Shown in pieces: positions 24,000 through 35,758 of a stretch of DNA of 64,000 bases. Under the pieces are notes generated by a model. That model was not told the DNA's origin, did not search any database, and saw only the letters and a list, made by a program, of their open reading frames with translations. This DNA is from Symsagittifera roscoffensis. Its lineage: Eukaryota; Xenacoelomorpha; Acoela; Convolutidae. The position numbers and the translations under genes are program-made. The stretch spans positions 26,061,254 through 26,125,253 of the forward strand of contig NC_087065.1 in the NCBI RefSeq assembly GCF_963678635.1. The letters are read 5' to 3'. Each line of letters opens with the position of its first letter. Position 1 is the stretch's first letter.

Positions 24000-25120
24000 A
24001 GATATCTGTTCCGATTTATTTTTACATGTTCGTTAACAGTTATTTTTTGTCAAAGCAATTCTAAGATACTTTGCAGATAATTTTTTTTCTTTTTGTAGAA
24101 TCAATCAATTTTGTCTGATACTCGTTTGGTTTTCGATTATTTATTTTCAGCGAAAACCATTGTTGCAGACCTAATTCTTTGATTAAATTTTTCGCTTTGA
24201 ACCAAAGGTTGCCACCCTCAGAACTGCAAAAAAATGTTTTCAGTAAATTCATGCAAAACTTGAGCTCACCGATACCGATTGAAACATTGTGGTTTTCAGA
24301 ACACCCGAAAAACGAAGCAGTATTGGCCTGCCACAAGCAAAACAAACCCAATTAACAGTTCACGTTTACAGATTGTGCCTAAAGAGCCCATCTGATCAGT
24401 CCGTCCTGTCGCTGATTGTCGAGTTTTTTCAATTGCATAGTCTCCACTTACTGCTGACTCGAATGAATACGCCATAGTAATTTACAACTCCAACTATAAA
24501 AACTTTCTTGTTTTCCTAATTCGACGGCACACGAAAAATTGAGGTCTCTTTTTTCCAAAGTTGACAAGAAGTAGTTAAAACGTTTTTTGAAAGCGTTCGC
24601 TCCTTGAATTTATTGCTTAGTGCCTTTTTGATTGTAACCTACTATTAGATCCGGGATATAATAGGTTAATTGGTTCAATCAAAAACTCTAAAACTTTTGG
24701 CTCAAATCATTTTGAATTGCCAGAATAAAAAACGTTTGCTAAAATTTGATGGCTGAATTGATTGAACAATTGGGATTGAAATAACTAAATGTGAAAATTG
24801 CAAAAATGTTTCAGGATAGTTTTACTATTTTTACACCACAAGGGCCAAATTTCGCACTGGATAGGCGCACGATTTTGTATCTGTAAACATGTTCCAAAAT
24901 GTCAGTGGAATCCTGATTTTGGCCTGAATCTGACTTAGTCCTGTTGCGGAATCCGCTTACAATTCACAAAATGCACAGTTTGGCCTTAAGTAAAAAGCAA
25001 AATTAAGTACGAAACGAAAATAGCTATTTAATGTGTAATAATATATTCAAATATTTTTGCTCAATCATTGAAGTAAGTATCAAAGACGGAAAAAAAATCA
25101 AATGTTTTTTGCTGTTATTC
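24000..25120. other. Intergenic, no gene recognised
   Basis: Only short frames without domains. It holds the partial repeat-B end at about 24,940-24,990. Confidence 0.45.
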
Positions 25121-25129
25121 CCACCATTG

Positions 25130-25330
25130 AAAATGGCGGAAAAGTTTGCTTTCGGGTCTGTTTTAGTTTTTTTTTCACTTTTTTGTTTTCCACGCAAAAT
25201 CAGTTACCACAAATAATCATCGGACAGGGTTGAGCGATATATCACGTTAAAGCCCTTTCAGTCGTGATTCGAACGACATTTAAAAATTTCAAATAAGTTT
25301 CCACAGTGTCGAGAAAAACCTTATTTAAGC
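25130..25330 (+). repeat. Direct repeat A, copy 2
   Basis: Counterpart of 21,450-21,650; see that entry. Confidence 0.55.
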
Positions 25331-25334
25331 TTAA

Positions 25335-27240
25335 TTTAAGCTTAATTGGTCGGAACAGTCTGCGGTACTTGCACAGTATCCGGCTATCCTTGTTTATTAA
25401 TATCAATATGAAATGAAAATATTAGCAGAGCATTCAAACAATGCAATGAAATCTTTGTTTTCCCAGTTGTCGTCAAAACTGATGCATTTTTTGATTTTGA
25501 ACTTATAGCAAGATATTTTGTGTCCTTAATCTTTTCGAAAAGCTGAATGTATTATTTCAGTAGCCACTCTTTTTTTGCAGTTGACCATGCTTTCTTAATT
25601 TCTGATACGTTTTAATCATTTTTCAATCATTTTCTTTTCTAATAATTAAAAATTTCCAATTGAAATTAAAAATTGGCAAAACTGTCTGATTGATGGATGA
25701 GGTGGGAGCACTCATCAATCGCTTTCGTTCTCATCATTTGCACAGGCAGAAGTTGCGCAATGAAGATTTGGAACCTATATCTTCCATTTTTGCCAGAAGA
25801 ACATTAGTTATCTTGTGATAAGTTGGACAGCATATCCATTAATGATTAGGATACCAGAAGAAACTTGCATCCATATCGAGCACTTTATAACTCTACTAAT
25901 GATAACTCTACAACAATGACAACCACGATGCCCAGTGTGGCCCAATAAGACATTTTCGGTATGGAATACGAAAAGCAATCAGCTTAGGTCTAATATGTTT
26001 GCAGAATATGACATTTACCAAAACAACTAAGTTCAGATCAATTACGCTTCAGTAAATCAAAAATTTAAGTAAGCATCAGTTCTCATGAGGAAATCAATTT
26101 AAAAAATCCAAACTTACTTTCTGATTGATTGACCTAAGGGAAACTAATGTAATTGAAAAATGACGATTTGAACAAGCTCTAGACTTGTTGGTTTTTGGTG
26201 CTAAAGGTACACAAGTTTTGTCCCCTGACTGTGAATAACGTGATCTAGATTTTACCGAAGCTGTGGGTTCTCAAAAACAGCTTGTATTTGCAGTAAACTT
26301 TGAAGAAAAAGTAGCTACAGGGTTCTGGCATAGGTTGAGAACTTGTATTGGCTTTTCTCGAAGTATTGTGTACCAAAAACTTTCCAAAAGATTCGTGTTG
26401 TCCTGACACGCCACTATACGTTACGTCGTTTCTTTTGAAGTATTAAAAAGCAGTTTTCAATAATTTATTAGTTTTTTGGACTATCAGCATTTTGGTTTTA
26501 GCTAATATACAGTTCAACTGACAGTTTCTTTTTTTTGAAAGATTAACATTTCTATGAAACGGCAAATCGACAGGCCAGAAGGAAACCGAAGCAAATTTGA
26601 AAAAAGAACAAAACTGCAACACCATGAATGATCCGATTGCTCTTTTATGTCTGTTAAGTGTTAAATGATTACAAAACTTAATGAAATAGAGTTTTGAAAT
26701 TTTTTTTATTGATTTTTGTTGAAACGCATCCCTATCCTGCTACTTAAATACATGTGATATTTAGCATCTCGTGACGTGTTAATTAGAAGATTTACTATGC
26801 CTCAATTTAATTTGGAGTGCTTTCTGAGTCTGAAAAAATATTGTCGCTTGGGCGTTAAAAGCATGAACTATATAGCGCATGTTTCTGATCAAAAATTGTT
26901 AAACTGGCAACTTAAAAACACTCCAATTTTATTTAAAAAAATCACAGAAAAGAACGTCTTTTTAATTTTGAGCGATGTACAATTTTAATTTTTAGATGAG
27001 TTCCGTCTTTTCAAGTTGTTAGTTGAAAAGTCAAAACTTTTCAAAAAGTAGAAAAAAATTTAAAAAATGACCCGTCACTTTCATCGAAATTCAAAATAAA
27101 AGTGTTTGAGCCGATCAAATTTTGAAACATTTTTTTATTGAAATATAAAAATAGAAGATTCTGAAATACAAAGGGATTTTTTTATACTATCTGATTGATA
27201 TTTAATCCGGGCTCAAACGTGATCATTTGTTTTAAATTTA
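25335..27240. other. Intergenic, no gene recognised
   Basis: AT-rich, with frames such as 26,776-26,988 (+) lacking any recognisable domain. Confidence 0.45.
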
Positions 27241-27757
27241 TTGTTCTGACTGTTTTCCAAGAAATTGACAAAGTATTTGCGCTCGGGGTCGTTTTCTTAC
27301 TCCAAACAAATTTCGACTTTTTAACTGGCATTTTTTGACGTAATGGAAACAATTCAAAAGGTACTGCTGTCTTGAGCTCAAACTTAAAAAGATATTTTAC
27401 CTGTGATCATTTTTTGTAAAATTATGGGGGCTTAAATGTTGCCAGTTTGGCTAATTTGGGACAATAAACGCGCGATATAATCCGCCGTATTAACGCGTGA
27501 GCCGAGATTTGATCCGTTTTAGAAAAAGTTCCAGATTGGATTGAGAAATGCTTTTTGATCTATTTAATACTTTACTATATGTAAAATATACCACTTTGTA
27601 CTGTTCATAGGAGATGATTTTGAAAAAATATATATCCCAAGAATATTTCATTTTTTTTTTGAAAAATTCATCAATTTTCTTTTTAATTTAATTTACCCCA
27701 TAGAAAAAAAATGCAGTCAAAACATTTAGGGCTTTGCCTGATACCAGAACTTTTGTT
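27241..27757 (+). mobile_element. Helentron-like repeat, diverged copy
   Basis: Starts TTGTTCTGACTG. The central AACGCGCGATATAATCCGCC block and the degenerate hairpin end (AGGGCTTTGCCTGAT then ACTTTTGTT) are recognisable. It is more diverged than the copies at 6,388 or 33,338. Confidence 0.55.
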
Positions 27758-27759
27758 GG

Positions 27760-27930
27760 TGTTTGAAAATTGTTAATATACGCGCGATATTTACATTGAA
27801 TTAACACGCATAAGCGGCGGGTCAATGCGTTCCAAACCGAATTAGGCAAACCACTTGGTCTTGTTTTTAGGACATACGCCAAATACATCCCTTTGTAACT
27901 GACACTAACGCGTGGGGGAATAAATAATAG
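27760..27930 (+). mobile_element. Helentron-like repeat fragment
   Basis: Contains the TACGCGCGATAT ... AACACGCATAAGCGG central block and the 'acgcgtggggga' block in family order. Both ends are missing. Confidence 0.4.
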
Positions 27931-27942
27931 TATAAAAAAAAT

Positions 27943-28024
27943 AGGAAGCTCGGAAAATTATTTTGGTGGGTTTAATAAAAGGTCGGAAAAATTTTCGACT
28001 TTTTTTTGAAAATCCGAGCTTCCT
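27943..28024. repeat. Perfect-arm inverted repeat (hairpin)
   Basis: AGGAAGCTCGGAAAATT at the left and its near reverse complement AAAATCCGAGCTTCCT at the right can pair around about 45 bases, which include an additional GTCGGAAAAATTTTCGAC palindrome. Confidence 0.7.
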
Positions 28025-28029
28025 CTCGA

Positions 28030-29230
28030 CAAATTGAAGATTAATTCCCGAAAAGAGCCTCTTTAAATGAAAAGAATTTTCAAAAGTTGCAAAACTTATC
28101 ACAAACATTTTCACAGTTGGGGGCAAAGTTGGGGCCGATCTTATTTAGAAAGGGAGATTGAAAGGGCGAAATTTTTTTTTACCAAACGTAAGTTTTGTTC
28201 TAGAGAATACGTCGGTGTAGTTATCATAAATGATGTTTTTGCCTTTGGAGAATAAGCTTGAAGAAAGATTATACCGATTTATTTAAATACAAAGATGAAA
28301 TCTGATCTGCCCAGGGAATGTTATCTACATTGATGGTACCAACGACATATTTATTACACCATGATCGAATTGGTCTCTTCCACTGATGCGATTAAAGTTT
28401 AAGGCAACTCATGATAAATCAATATGACGTTTTTTACCAGAACCGGTCGAAAATAATTGAGAAGAACCATTCGGGTGAACAGTGTGCAAAATACCTCGAG
28501 CAGTTGAAAAAATATTTCCTTCAATTAATCAACCAAGTTAGTAACATATCAAAAGGAATACTTGATTTTTCTTACTTTCGTTTAAGCTGTCTCAGACAGT
28601 TGTTGGTTAAAAAATTAGCGGAAGACAGTTCACCAATAATTACCAATAAAGCAGCTTTTTCTGCTTGAGTTGTTGTTCAAATTAAGTAAGTTTTTGAGGC
28701 GACACCTAAATAGGTGCCTGCCTGGAAAAGGAACTCAATTTTTTTAGTGTAAAGCCAACCAATAGGACCAGTTAAATATCATGAAATAGAAATTTTAAAA
28801 ACTTATGAATTCTTACAGGAGCTGTAACTCACACAAAAACATTGGAAAAAATCATAGAGACAATTGGTGATTAATGGCTTTTTAATGTCTCCTACTATAG
28901 ATTTTTTGATCTTTTTCTTCTTGTAATATTTGTTTTTAGTTACAGCTTTGTATAAAGAAAGACTCAATCACACTATTTAATCGAATTTAAGCCAAACAGC
29001 TTAAATAGTGTTTTTCTTGAGTGAAAGCGCTTGATTACAATGCCACTATAGACCCCATAACCCGTGTTTTAATTGAAATTTAAAATCTCAATGCCGCTCT
29101 AATGAAATGGAAAAAGCGTTATATTTTTAGGTGGGGCTGTGGTTGTCTCCGATTGATGGGTTGTATCTGTGTATCTAGCCGTTTGTAATTCCTTTTTGTT
29201 TGTAGATCTGATAATAATCTGTGACTACTT
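28030..29230. other. Intergenic; one unassigned small frame
   Basis: Bases 28,411-28,668 (+) encode 85 residues, hydrophilic at the N-terminus (EKNHSGEQCAKYLEQLKKYF). I recognise no family, and chance is possible. The rest is AT-rich without signals. Confidence 0.25.
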
Positions 29231-29233
29231 TTA

Positions 29234-30192
29234 CCCGCTCCAGTTTCAAGGTTTAATAATCGATTATATTACGAATTTAGTACCAGTCTTACTGAAATTG
29301 GGAAACAATCGATGTTAATCAATTAATAATCGATTATAAACTCTCTTTTTAAAATCAAGTTATAATTATTTATATTCCATTATATTCGAATATAATTGAT
29401 TATTTATTCGTTTTTTTTTCGATACAATCCATTATTTTTATTCAATTTTCTAATTCATTCGTTTTTCACAAAAATCCATTATAATCGATTAGATTTGATC
29501 ATAATCCTTTTTATCTTCAAAGTTGCATCTAAATTGCTTATATTTTATGCTTTTTGTAGACGTTGGTTCCTATGAAAGATGAGAAAAATGTTTTTAAAGT
29601 TTTCCAATCAATTCAAATTTATAAGGTTTTTTCCTTGCTTCCCCATTAGAGTTGTTTTGTGATGCATATCCTAAGCTTTTTTAACCACCAAATCATCAGC
29701 AAGTTGATTCAGTTTCATGATTGATTCGGAAGGTTTATTTTTCATCTACCGCGGGAACCTTTTCACTTTTTCGCCTTTTCACTTTTATTTTTCGAAAGGA
29801 TCTCTACGAAACTTTTGTTTCGTGGTAAAACTTTGTTTTCAGTTGAACCAAAGTGTTCAAGAGATCTCTCTTTTAAAGATTTTCTTATTGACACAAAAAA
29901 AATCACTCATAAGATAAAATTCGAATATTGTTTTAAATTGACAAAGTTTTGGCAAAATAAGAGATTATAATCGATTAAATCGATTATGATTAATTTCAAG
30001 CGTTTTTTGTTAGAACTATAATCCAATATAATTGACTATAAGAGATTATAATCTCTTGGAAAATATCACGATTATACTCATTATAAATCCTTTAAACACC
30101 TGATTTTGGTAATTACAATCAATTATAATTGTCAAAAAATCATCATAATAATCCGTTATAATCGATTACTTACGCCTAAACTTGGATGCTGG
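29234..30192. mobile_element. Palindrome-rich TIR element (CCCGCACC family), copy 2
   Basis: The left CCCGCTCCAGTTTCAAGG then TAATAATCGATTAT, and the right GATTACTTACGCC then AAACTTGGATGCTGG, are degenerate versions of the ends of the element at 18,616-19,076. The interior again repeats ATTATAATCGATTATAAT-like palindromes (29,260-29,500 and 29,950-30,170), with about 450 bp of unrelated sequence between the two blocks. At about 960 bp it is twice the length of copy 1. Confidence 0.5.
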
Positions 30193-30199
30193 TGTTTCA

Positions 30200-33100
30200 G
30201 AACTTTCGTTTTAAACTTCAGTTCTTGTTAATTTTTTTTCCATGCAGATCAAAATTCATATACACTGCAGCCTTTAAGAATGTGAAATAATTTCAAAAGT
30301 GATAAAGGCGGTTTTTATATAAAACTTTTGAGTTTTGATAGCGATCGTGGCCATTAAAAAAATTGGTTTGAGTAAAACTTGTGTTAGCGTAACAGCGGGG
30401 TGCTTTCAACTGCTCAGAGTGGTCCTTCTTTCACCTGACTTTGCCAGTTGTTGCGTCTAATCGATTCTTCTAAAAACTCAATGATGTTGCTTTCAGATGA
30501 GCTGCATGTTAAGTCCACTTTGAACTGGTGTTGACTTTTGCTAGATTTTGAGTGATCATTGTGCTCCGAATAAATTGTAGTCGTCGCCTTACTTGCATCC
30601 AGGCTGAAGAGCTGAGTGTAGCGTTTTCACTCAACATGCAGGCTGGCACACCTATTTAGTTCCCCAAAATGAAGTGATTGGGGTTAAAAGTTACTATTAT
30701 TTCATGTTGGCTCGTACATGAATTAGATGCCGTAAGATCGTGACCCTCTTGTATTTGAAAACAGTCACAGTTAGTACGTCCCAAGTGGTTTTAGCTGAAC
30801 CAAGTTTCTAAGGAGTATCGCTCAATTGATTGATAAAAGTTGCTGCTACATTCGACTGATTGATTGAGCAGGTTGTGACTGAGAATTTTTTTGTCTAAAG
30901 TTAGGAGTTTCGTTCGTAGCGAACCATAGCATGATGAAGTCTTCACTTGAAATTTCATCAACAAAGCAGATGATTCAGTGCTCTGTAGAGCGTCCCGAAG
31001 TGCAAACTAGTAATAGGTCTAAGCACAAAAATCTGTATGTATTATGTTCTATAATTATAGCAAAAATCGTGGCTCTTGAAAAAAAAACAGCAAACCTCCT
31101 CTGAACTCTTTAGCAATAAGAATAAAGACTCGATTTCTCTTTGCAGAAAAATAACGAACCTTTTGCTTCTTCATTTCCGGAAAAAGTTTTGCTGCAAGAG
31201 TTGAATAGGTAGTCACGTGTTCTTTTGGTGACTTCGAGATGGAGACTTCGGTGACGATCTGAGGCAGCATAGTTTTTTTGCCCGGAAGACACTTGTCGTT
31301 TTGCTCAAACTTTTTTTTACGGAGAAAGCATTTTTTGTGTATCACTGGTTCTAAGGTATCGTCCATTGAGTGTCTTATTTCCCTTTATGGGTACGTAGTC
31401 CAGATTTCGTAACTATCACTGGTTCTAAGGTTTTATCGATTGAGCTTCTGAATTCATTTGATGGGTATGTAGTTCAGATTCCTTAATAAGGCTGTTTGTA
31501 TCCTCAGCTTGCAGACAATGGGGAGCAGTTTATTTTTTCTTACTGCCACTTCTCAGGAGTAGTTGTCTTCTGAATTTCATGCAGGAGGTGAGTAAGCTAG
31601 TTTTCACCCAAATACAGTAGTTTTTCAACCAAATACATTAGTGCTGTCACACCAAAACTACCTATCGTTGATGTCGATGGAAGGTTGGTTGATGAAGAAG
31701 TGAGCTAAGCAAGCTCCATTTACTGTTGTCTGTAGTTTGTGCTTGTGTATAGTGGTCTCAACTATCGTCGCAACTTTTTTCCGACTAATCAAAAAGGAAG
31801 TTGAGGTTTGATTATTTTCTCAATTACAATAAAACATATCATTGCAATTTAAGCAATTTGTGACTTGTCGGTGAAGACGTGTTACTGATACCTCGGTTCT
31901 TTTTGAAATGTTCAGACTGAAAGAATATGGCGTCTGGATGCTTAATATCTGTCGATCGCGAAGTTTAAATTTCTTGTGATTTTTTTTTGAAGGCTTTACC
32001 AATGGAAGTATGATACCAAGAGGCTCGAATAAACAATGATAGGGCCTAGTTTTTATGAGTCGCTCCCTTCATTATCGAATAAATTTCGACAATTTTTTTC
32101 TGAATGCCAGAAGACGCTTTTTTCTTTGTCCCACAAAACATCAAGGACACCATGTTTTGATTTGTCCTAGTCGAAAATGTGTTTGTTCATGCCCGCCCAG
32201 GTGCCCCAATATGATGTTTTAATGACGGCAACTATCGTTTGTGGTTAGCTGTTCTAGTTCGATCGATGGGGGATAACTTAGTACTGCACTTAGTAACTTA
32301 GATCAGAAGAGTTTGAAGATCTGTTTCTATTCTAGGTTTAATTTTTTGAAGGTATTTGTTAGTCAACTTCAATTCTGGCCAGCTTAATTTCTGTAGATAG
32401 ACGCTAGGCGGTTTGTTCAACCATCAACATAAAACGGATTTGAAAGAATTGCAGAAAATAATATCGACTATAAAAACAGCAATTTCAATGCGTAAGTCTT
32501 TCTATTTCCAGTGATGTTTATTGTTGATTGCTCAGTGAAAAGATTTTTTGTAGATTCTTTCTCTAGTGATATACGAAAATTTTGATAAATATGACAACTT
32601 GCTTATCATAAGCCTTGATGAGGCTGAAGTTTTTCAAAAGTGTGGAAAACCAATAAAAATTTTAGTTAACTGGATGCTGTGCAATTAACAGAAAGATATC
32701 TGACCATAGCTAGTTTTACATGGACAAAATTGAGAAAACAAAAAATCAAGGTATTTCTTTCTTAAAATTTTTTCGCCGATTATTCAATTTATTGCGTGTG
32801 ACTCGAAAAACTAAAAACTAGCTTAGAAAAAACATTAATGTTCAACAAAAATTTGAACAAGATTAAATTTAAATAAATAAAGAGAAGAGCTACTTATCAC
32901 TCTAAAGTTATTAAAAAACCGAAATTTTTCAAATGCGTTTTCCTCTATACTTTGTCGGATATCGGTTAATGAACTGATAGTCTAATAATAAGTTGTTGTC
33001 TATTGCAAGCTTATTTTTTTAGAATCGATAAAAACTTGAATGTTTATGTTTATAGTACATCGTAATTTTTTAAAAATATTTCTTTGAAACAAATACATTG

Positions 33101-33330
33101 AATCTAATTTTTTTCATTGACAAAAATTTTGCTTTTCAGATTGTTGTGCTCGGTCTTTTTGAATCAACTTAGTTTAAAAATTCGGAAAATATTGACTTCT
33201 GAAATTTTGAATTAGAAAAAAAAATAGCATATGCAAAAAAATTGCTTGAAGAGAATCAAAGTAACTCAAGAAAGTAAATTGGTAATTCAAGTGACGACTT
33301 TCGTAGTTTCTGTCTAAGTTTATTACAAAT
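30200..33330. other. Intergenic, no gene recognised
   Basis: A 103-residue minus frame (31,055-31,366) and shorter frames show no domain. A 74/75-bp tandem duplication lies at 31,340-31,413 and 31,414-31,488 ('tatcactggttctaagg' to 'cagattcc'/'cagatttcg'), moderately diverged. Confidence 0.4.
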
Positions 33331-33337
33331 AGTTTTA

Positions 33338-33865
33338 TTGTTCCGATTTTCGTAACGAAAGTAACGGAATATTTGTGCACGGAGTGGGTTTTTTTTTCTT
33401 CAGACAAATTTCGACTTTTTAACTAGCCATTTTTGACGGAATTTTTTTATATCATCCAAAAGGTTTTGTTGTCCTGAGCTCAAATTTGAAAAGATATTTC
33501 ACCTGTGATTATTTTTCGTAGAGTTACGGGGGTTTAAATATTGCCATTTTGGCCAATTTAGGACAACTAACGCGCGATATATTTCGCGCTATTAACGCGT
33601 AAGCGGAGATTTAATCCATCTTAGAAATCGTTCCAAATTGGTTGAAAGAAACTTATTTGCCATAATTGATTTGTTACAAGGAGTGTAATCTATCATTTCG
33701 TACTTTATATGGCGTGTGGGGAATGATTTTTATCTGAAAATTTCAATTTAAAAAAAAACAATTTTCATTTTTTTTTACTTTTATTTTTTAATGTTATTAC
33801 TGCTCCATAAGTTTTAAAGGCAGTTGGAACATTGAGGGCTCCGCCCTGATAGGAGCAGTCTTGTT
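33338..33865 (+). mobile_element. Helentron-like repeat, near full-length copy
   Basis: 528 bp from TTGTTCCGATTTTCG to hairpin GAGGGCTCCGCCCTGAT and GAGCAGTCTTGTT. All internal blocks are present. Confidence 0.75.
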
Positions 33866-33994
33866 AGTTTTTTTCCATGAGAAAGATTGCTATGACTTAT
33901 ATGAATTTCATTAAGCTAAAGATGCACAATCAAAGTCAATGAATCGCTCAATCGACACTTCTTGTTCGCTCAATAGACAAACGGAGTAATCGCT

Positions 33995-34263
33995 CGATAC
34001 GAAAGTAACGGAATCTTTGTGCTCGGGGTGGGTTTTTTTTTCTTCAGACAAACTTCGACTTTTTAACTAGCCATTTCTGACGGAATTTCTTTCTATCATT
34101 ACAAAGGTATTGTTTTCTTGAGCTTAAATTTGAAAAAATCTCAAATTTCCAAACAAAATTAGTTTTATTTTATTACGTCTTTTTTTCGTGTTATAACTGC
34201 TCCGTAAATTTTAACAGGCAGTCGGAACATTGAGGGCTTCGCCCTGATACAAGCAGTCTTGTT
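33995..34263 (+). mobile_element. Helentron-like repeat, internally deleted copy
   Basis: Starts GATACGAAAGTAACGGAAT (lacks the first about 12 bases) and ends with an intact hairpin GAGGGCTTCGCCCTGAT and AGCAGTCTTGTT. About 260 bp of the centre, including the GCGC block, is missing. It follows the previous copy by 130 bp in the same orientation. Confidence 0.7.
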
Positions 34264-34475
34264 ATCGTTTCTTGCTGCCTATTAATTGATACTTTTGAAC
34301 CTTTTGCTAATATTTGTTTCTAGCCATTCGTGTTTCATAGCTAACCTCTAGGTTTTTTCGTACACTTGATTAAGACAACACTCTGAGACAACACATATTG
34401 GTCCCTGCTCCACTGTTTTTTTCTCCCCATTTTGTACTTCCTTACTCGACAGTTTTTCCATTCTTAGTAGTATGG

Positions 34476-34638
34476 TAAAAGTGGCTAGGAAAATGACGAC
34501 TTTTAACCCCCCCCCCCCCGCCAAAGTTCAGTGTGCCGTTGTACTTACCACTTTTAACCCCCAAAGGGGTTAAAGCCCCTACTTTTTCGGGCACGCATGT
34601 TTTAAGGGGGGTTAAAATTGGTAATTTTCCAGCCACTT
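34476..34638. mobile_element. 163-bp MITE with C/G-rich arms
   Basis: The arms AAGTGGCTAGGAAAAT (left) and ATTTTCCAGCCACTT (right) are inverse. The pairing extends into ACTTTTAACCCCCC against GGGGGGTTAAAATT, and the centre contains AACCCCCAAAGGGGTT. TATGG lies on both sides (34,471-34,475 and 34,639-34,643), a candidate 5-bp target duplication; TA alone is the alternative. A 13-base poly-C tract lies in the left arm. Confidence 0.6.
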
Positions 34639-34812
34639 TATGGAAATGGGAATGGAATTAAGTTTTGGTTGGTGCTTGTTTTCCCTTTGACTTTGACAGT
34701 TCAAACTTTACTGCGCGCGTTATATTGTGGATTATTTTGTAATCTTTATCGCCACGTGTGGAATTAAATAAAATGCTGTGATATTGGTAAGTTTATATTG
34801 TTGTTTTGAATA

Positions 34813-34836
34813 CCCCCCCCCCCCCCCCCCCCCCCC
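34813..34836 (+). repeat. 24-base poly-C tract
   Basis: Uninterrupted run of 24 C about 120 bp beyond the end of the Polinton polymerase gene. The length may be inexact in the assembly. Confidence 0.9.
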
Positions 34837-35584
34837 TCACGATTAGAGTTGTTGATTATTTCACTTTTCGGTCAAAAGAACAATTTTGAAAAGCTTTATT
34901 TCCTGAATGAAAAGTACTATAAAGCGAATCATTTACATTTATAATCAGAAGTTATTTAGTCAGAATCGTCTAATATAAAAGCACGTCGATTTAAGCACCG
35001 CCGTTTAGGTGGTCTAATTTCTTCCCGCTCGTTTTCTTCTCGAGCTTCAATGTCCAAATAGGGGCAGTTGTACGCTGCTGGTTCTGACTCATTTTGCCCA
35101 CTTAGCTGGTCGAAATCTACCAAATCCTGTTCTAGCTCTTGATCAGTGTATGTGGGTTGGTTGAACCCCATATCTGGTAGAGTAAAAATATCCACATAAT
35201 ACCCGCCCTGCGCTTCTATAGCTTCAGCCAAATCCTCCCCACTTCCGTTATCGGTGGGAGTGGGGACCACGGCGTCGTCGTCTACGTCGTATTCGCCCCA
35301 GTCCATGGTGCGCCCAATTTCTCTTATGAACATATCCTCACGCAAACGTTTATGTCCGAAAGGACTAGTAGTTACTCTGTCTGCATGTATATAGCGCTTA
35401 TTGTCAAATGCGCTCAGGGAAATTTTATTCGTTATTATGGTTTGTAAATTGTGATTGCAAGAATTTATCCTCACATTTTCTGACCGGACCAGCGAACAGT
35501 AAGTCAATGTTTGTTTAAACTTATTATGGGTTAGCTCCATTTTGGAATATTTAGAAATACCTTTCGCGCTTTTTTTGTCCATGT

Positions 35585-35758
35585 CTGAAACAAAAATACA
35601 ATCAATTTACTTCAAATTTTTAACAGTTTTTTCTCTTTTCCACATAAATACCTCCATTCCCCCCCCAACCCTCACTACATAATCTTATGATTTGTTTTTG
35701 TTGCCCTTTTCTAAAATGGTAATTGCAAAATGGTAAAAGAAAAGAAAAAGAAACTTAC
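35585..35758 (-). other. Spliceosomal intron 2 of the polymerase gene
   Basis: 174 bp on the minus strand. The donor is CGA|GTAAGTTTC at 35,759/35,758 and the acceptor TTTTTGTTTCAG| ending at 35,585. The junction falls between the KPKLYSS segment and the start of the C-terminal exon (DKKSAKG), two blocks that are adjacent in this polymerase family. Confidence 0.85.

Noticed and set aside
31055-31366. 103-codon minus-strand frame as a gene
   Set aside because: No recognisable motif, no repeat or syntenic support, and an overlapping frame in the same region is equally open.
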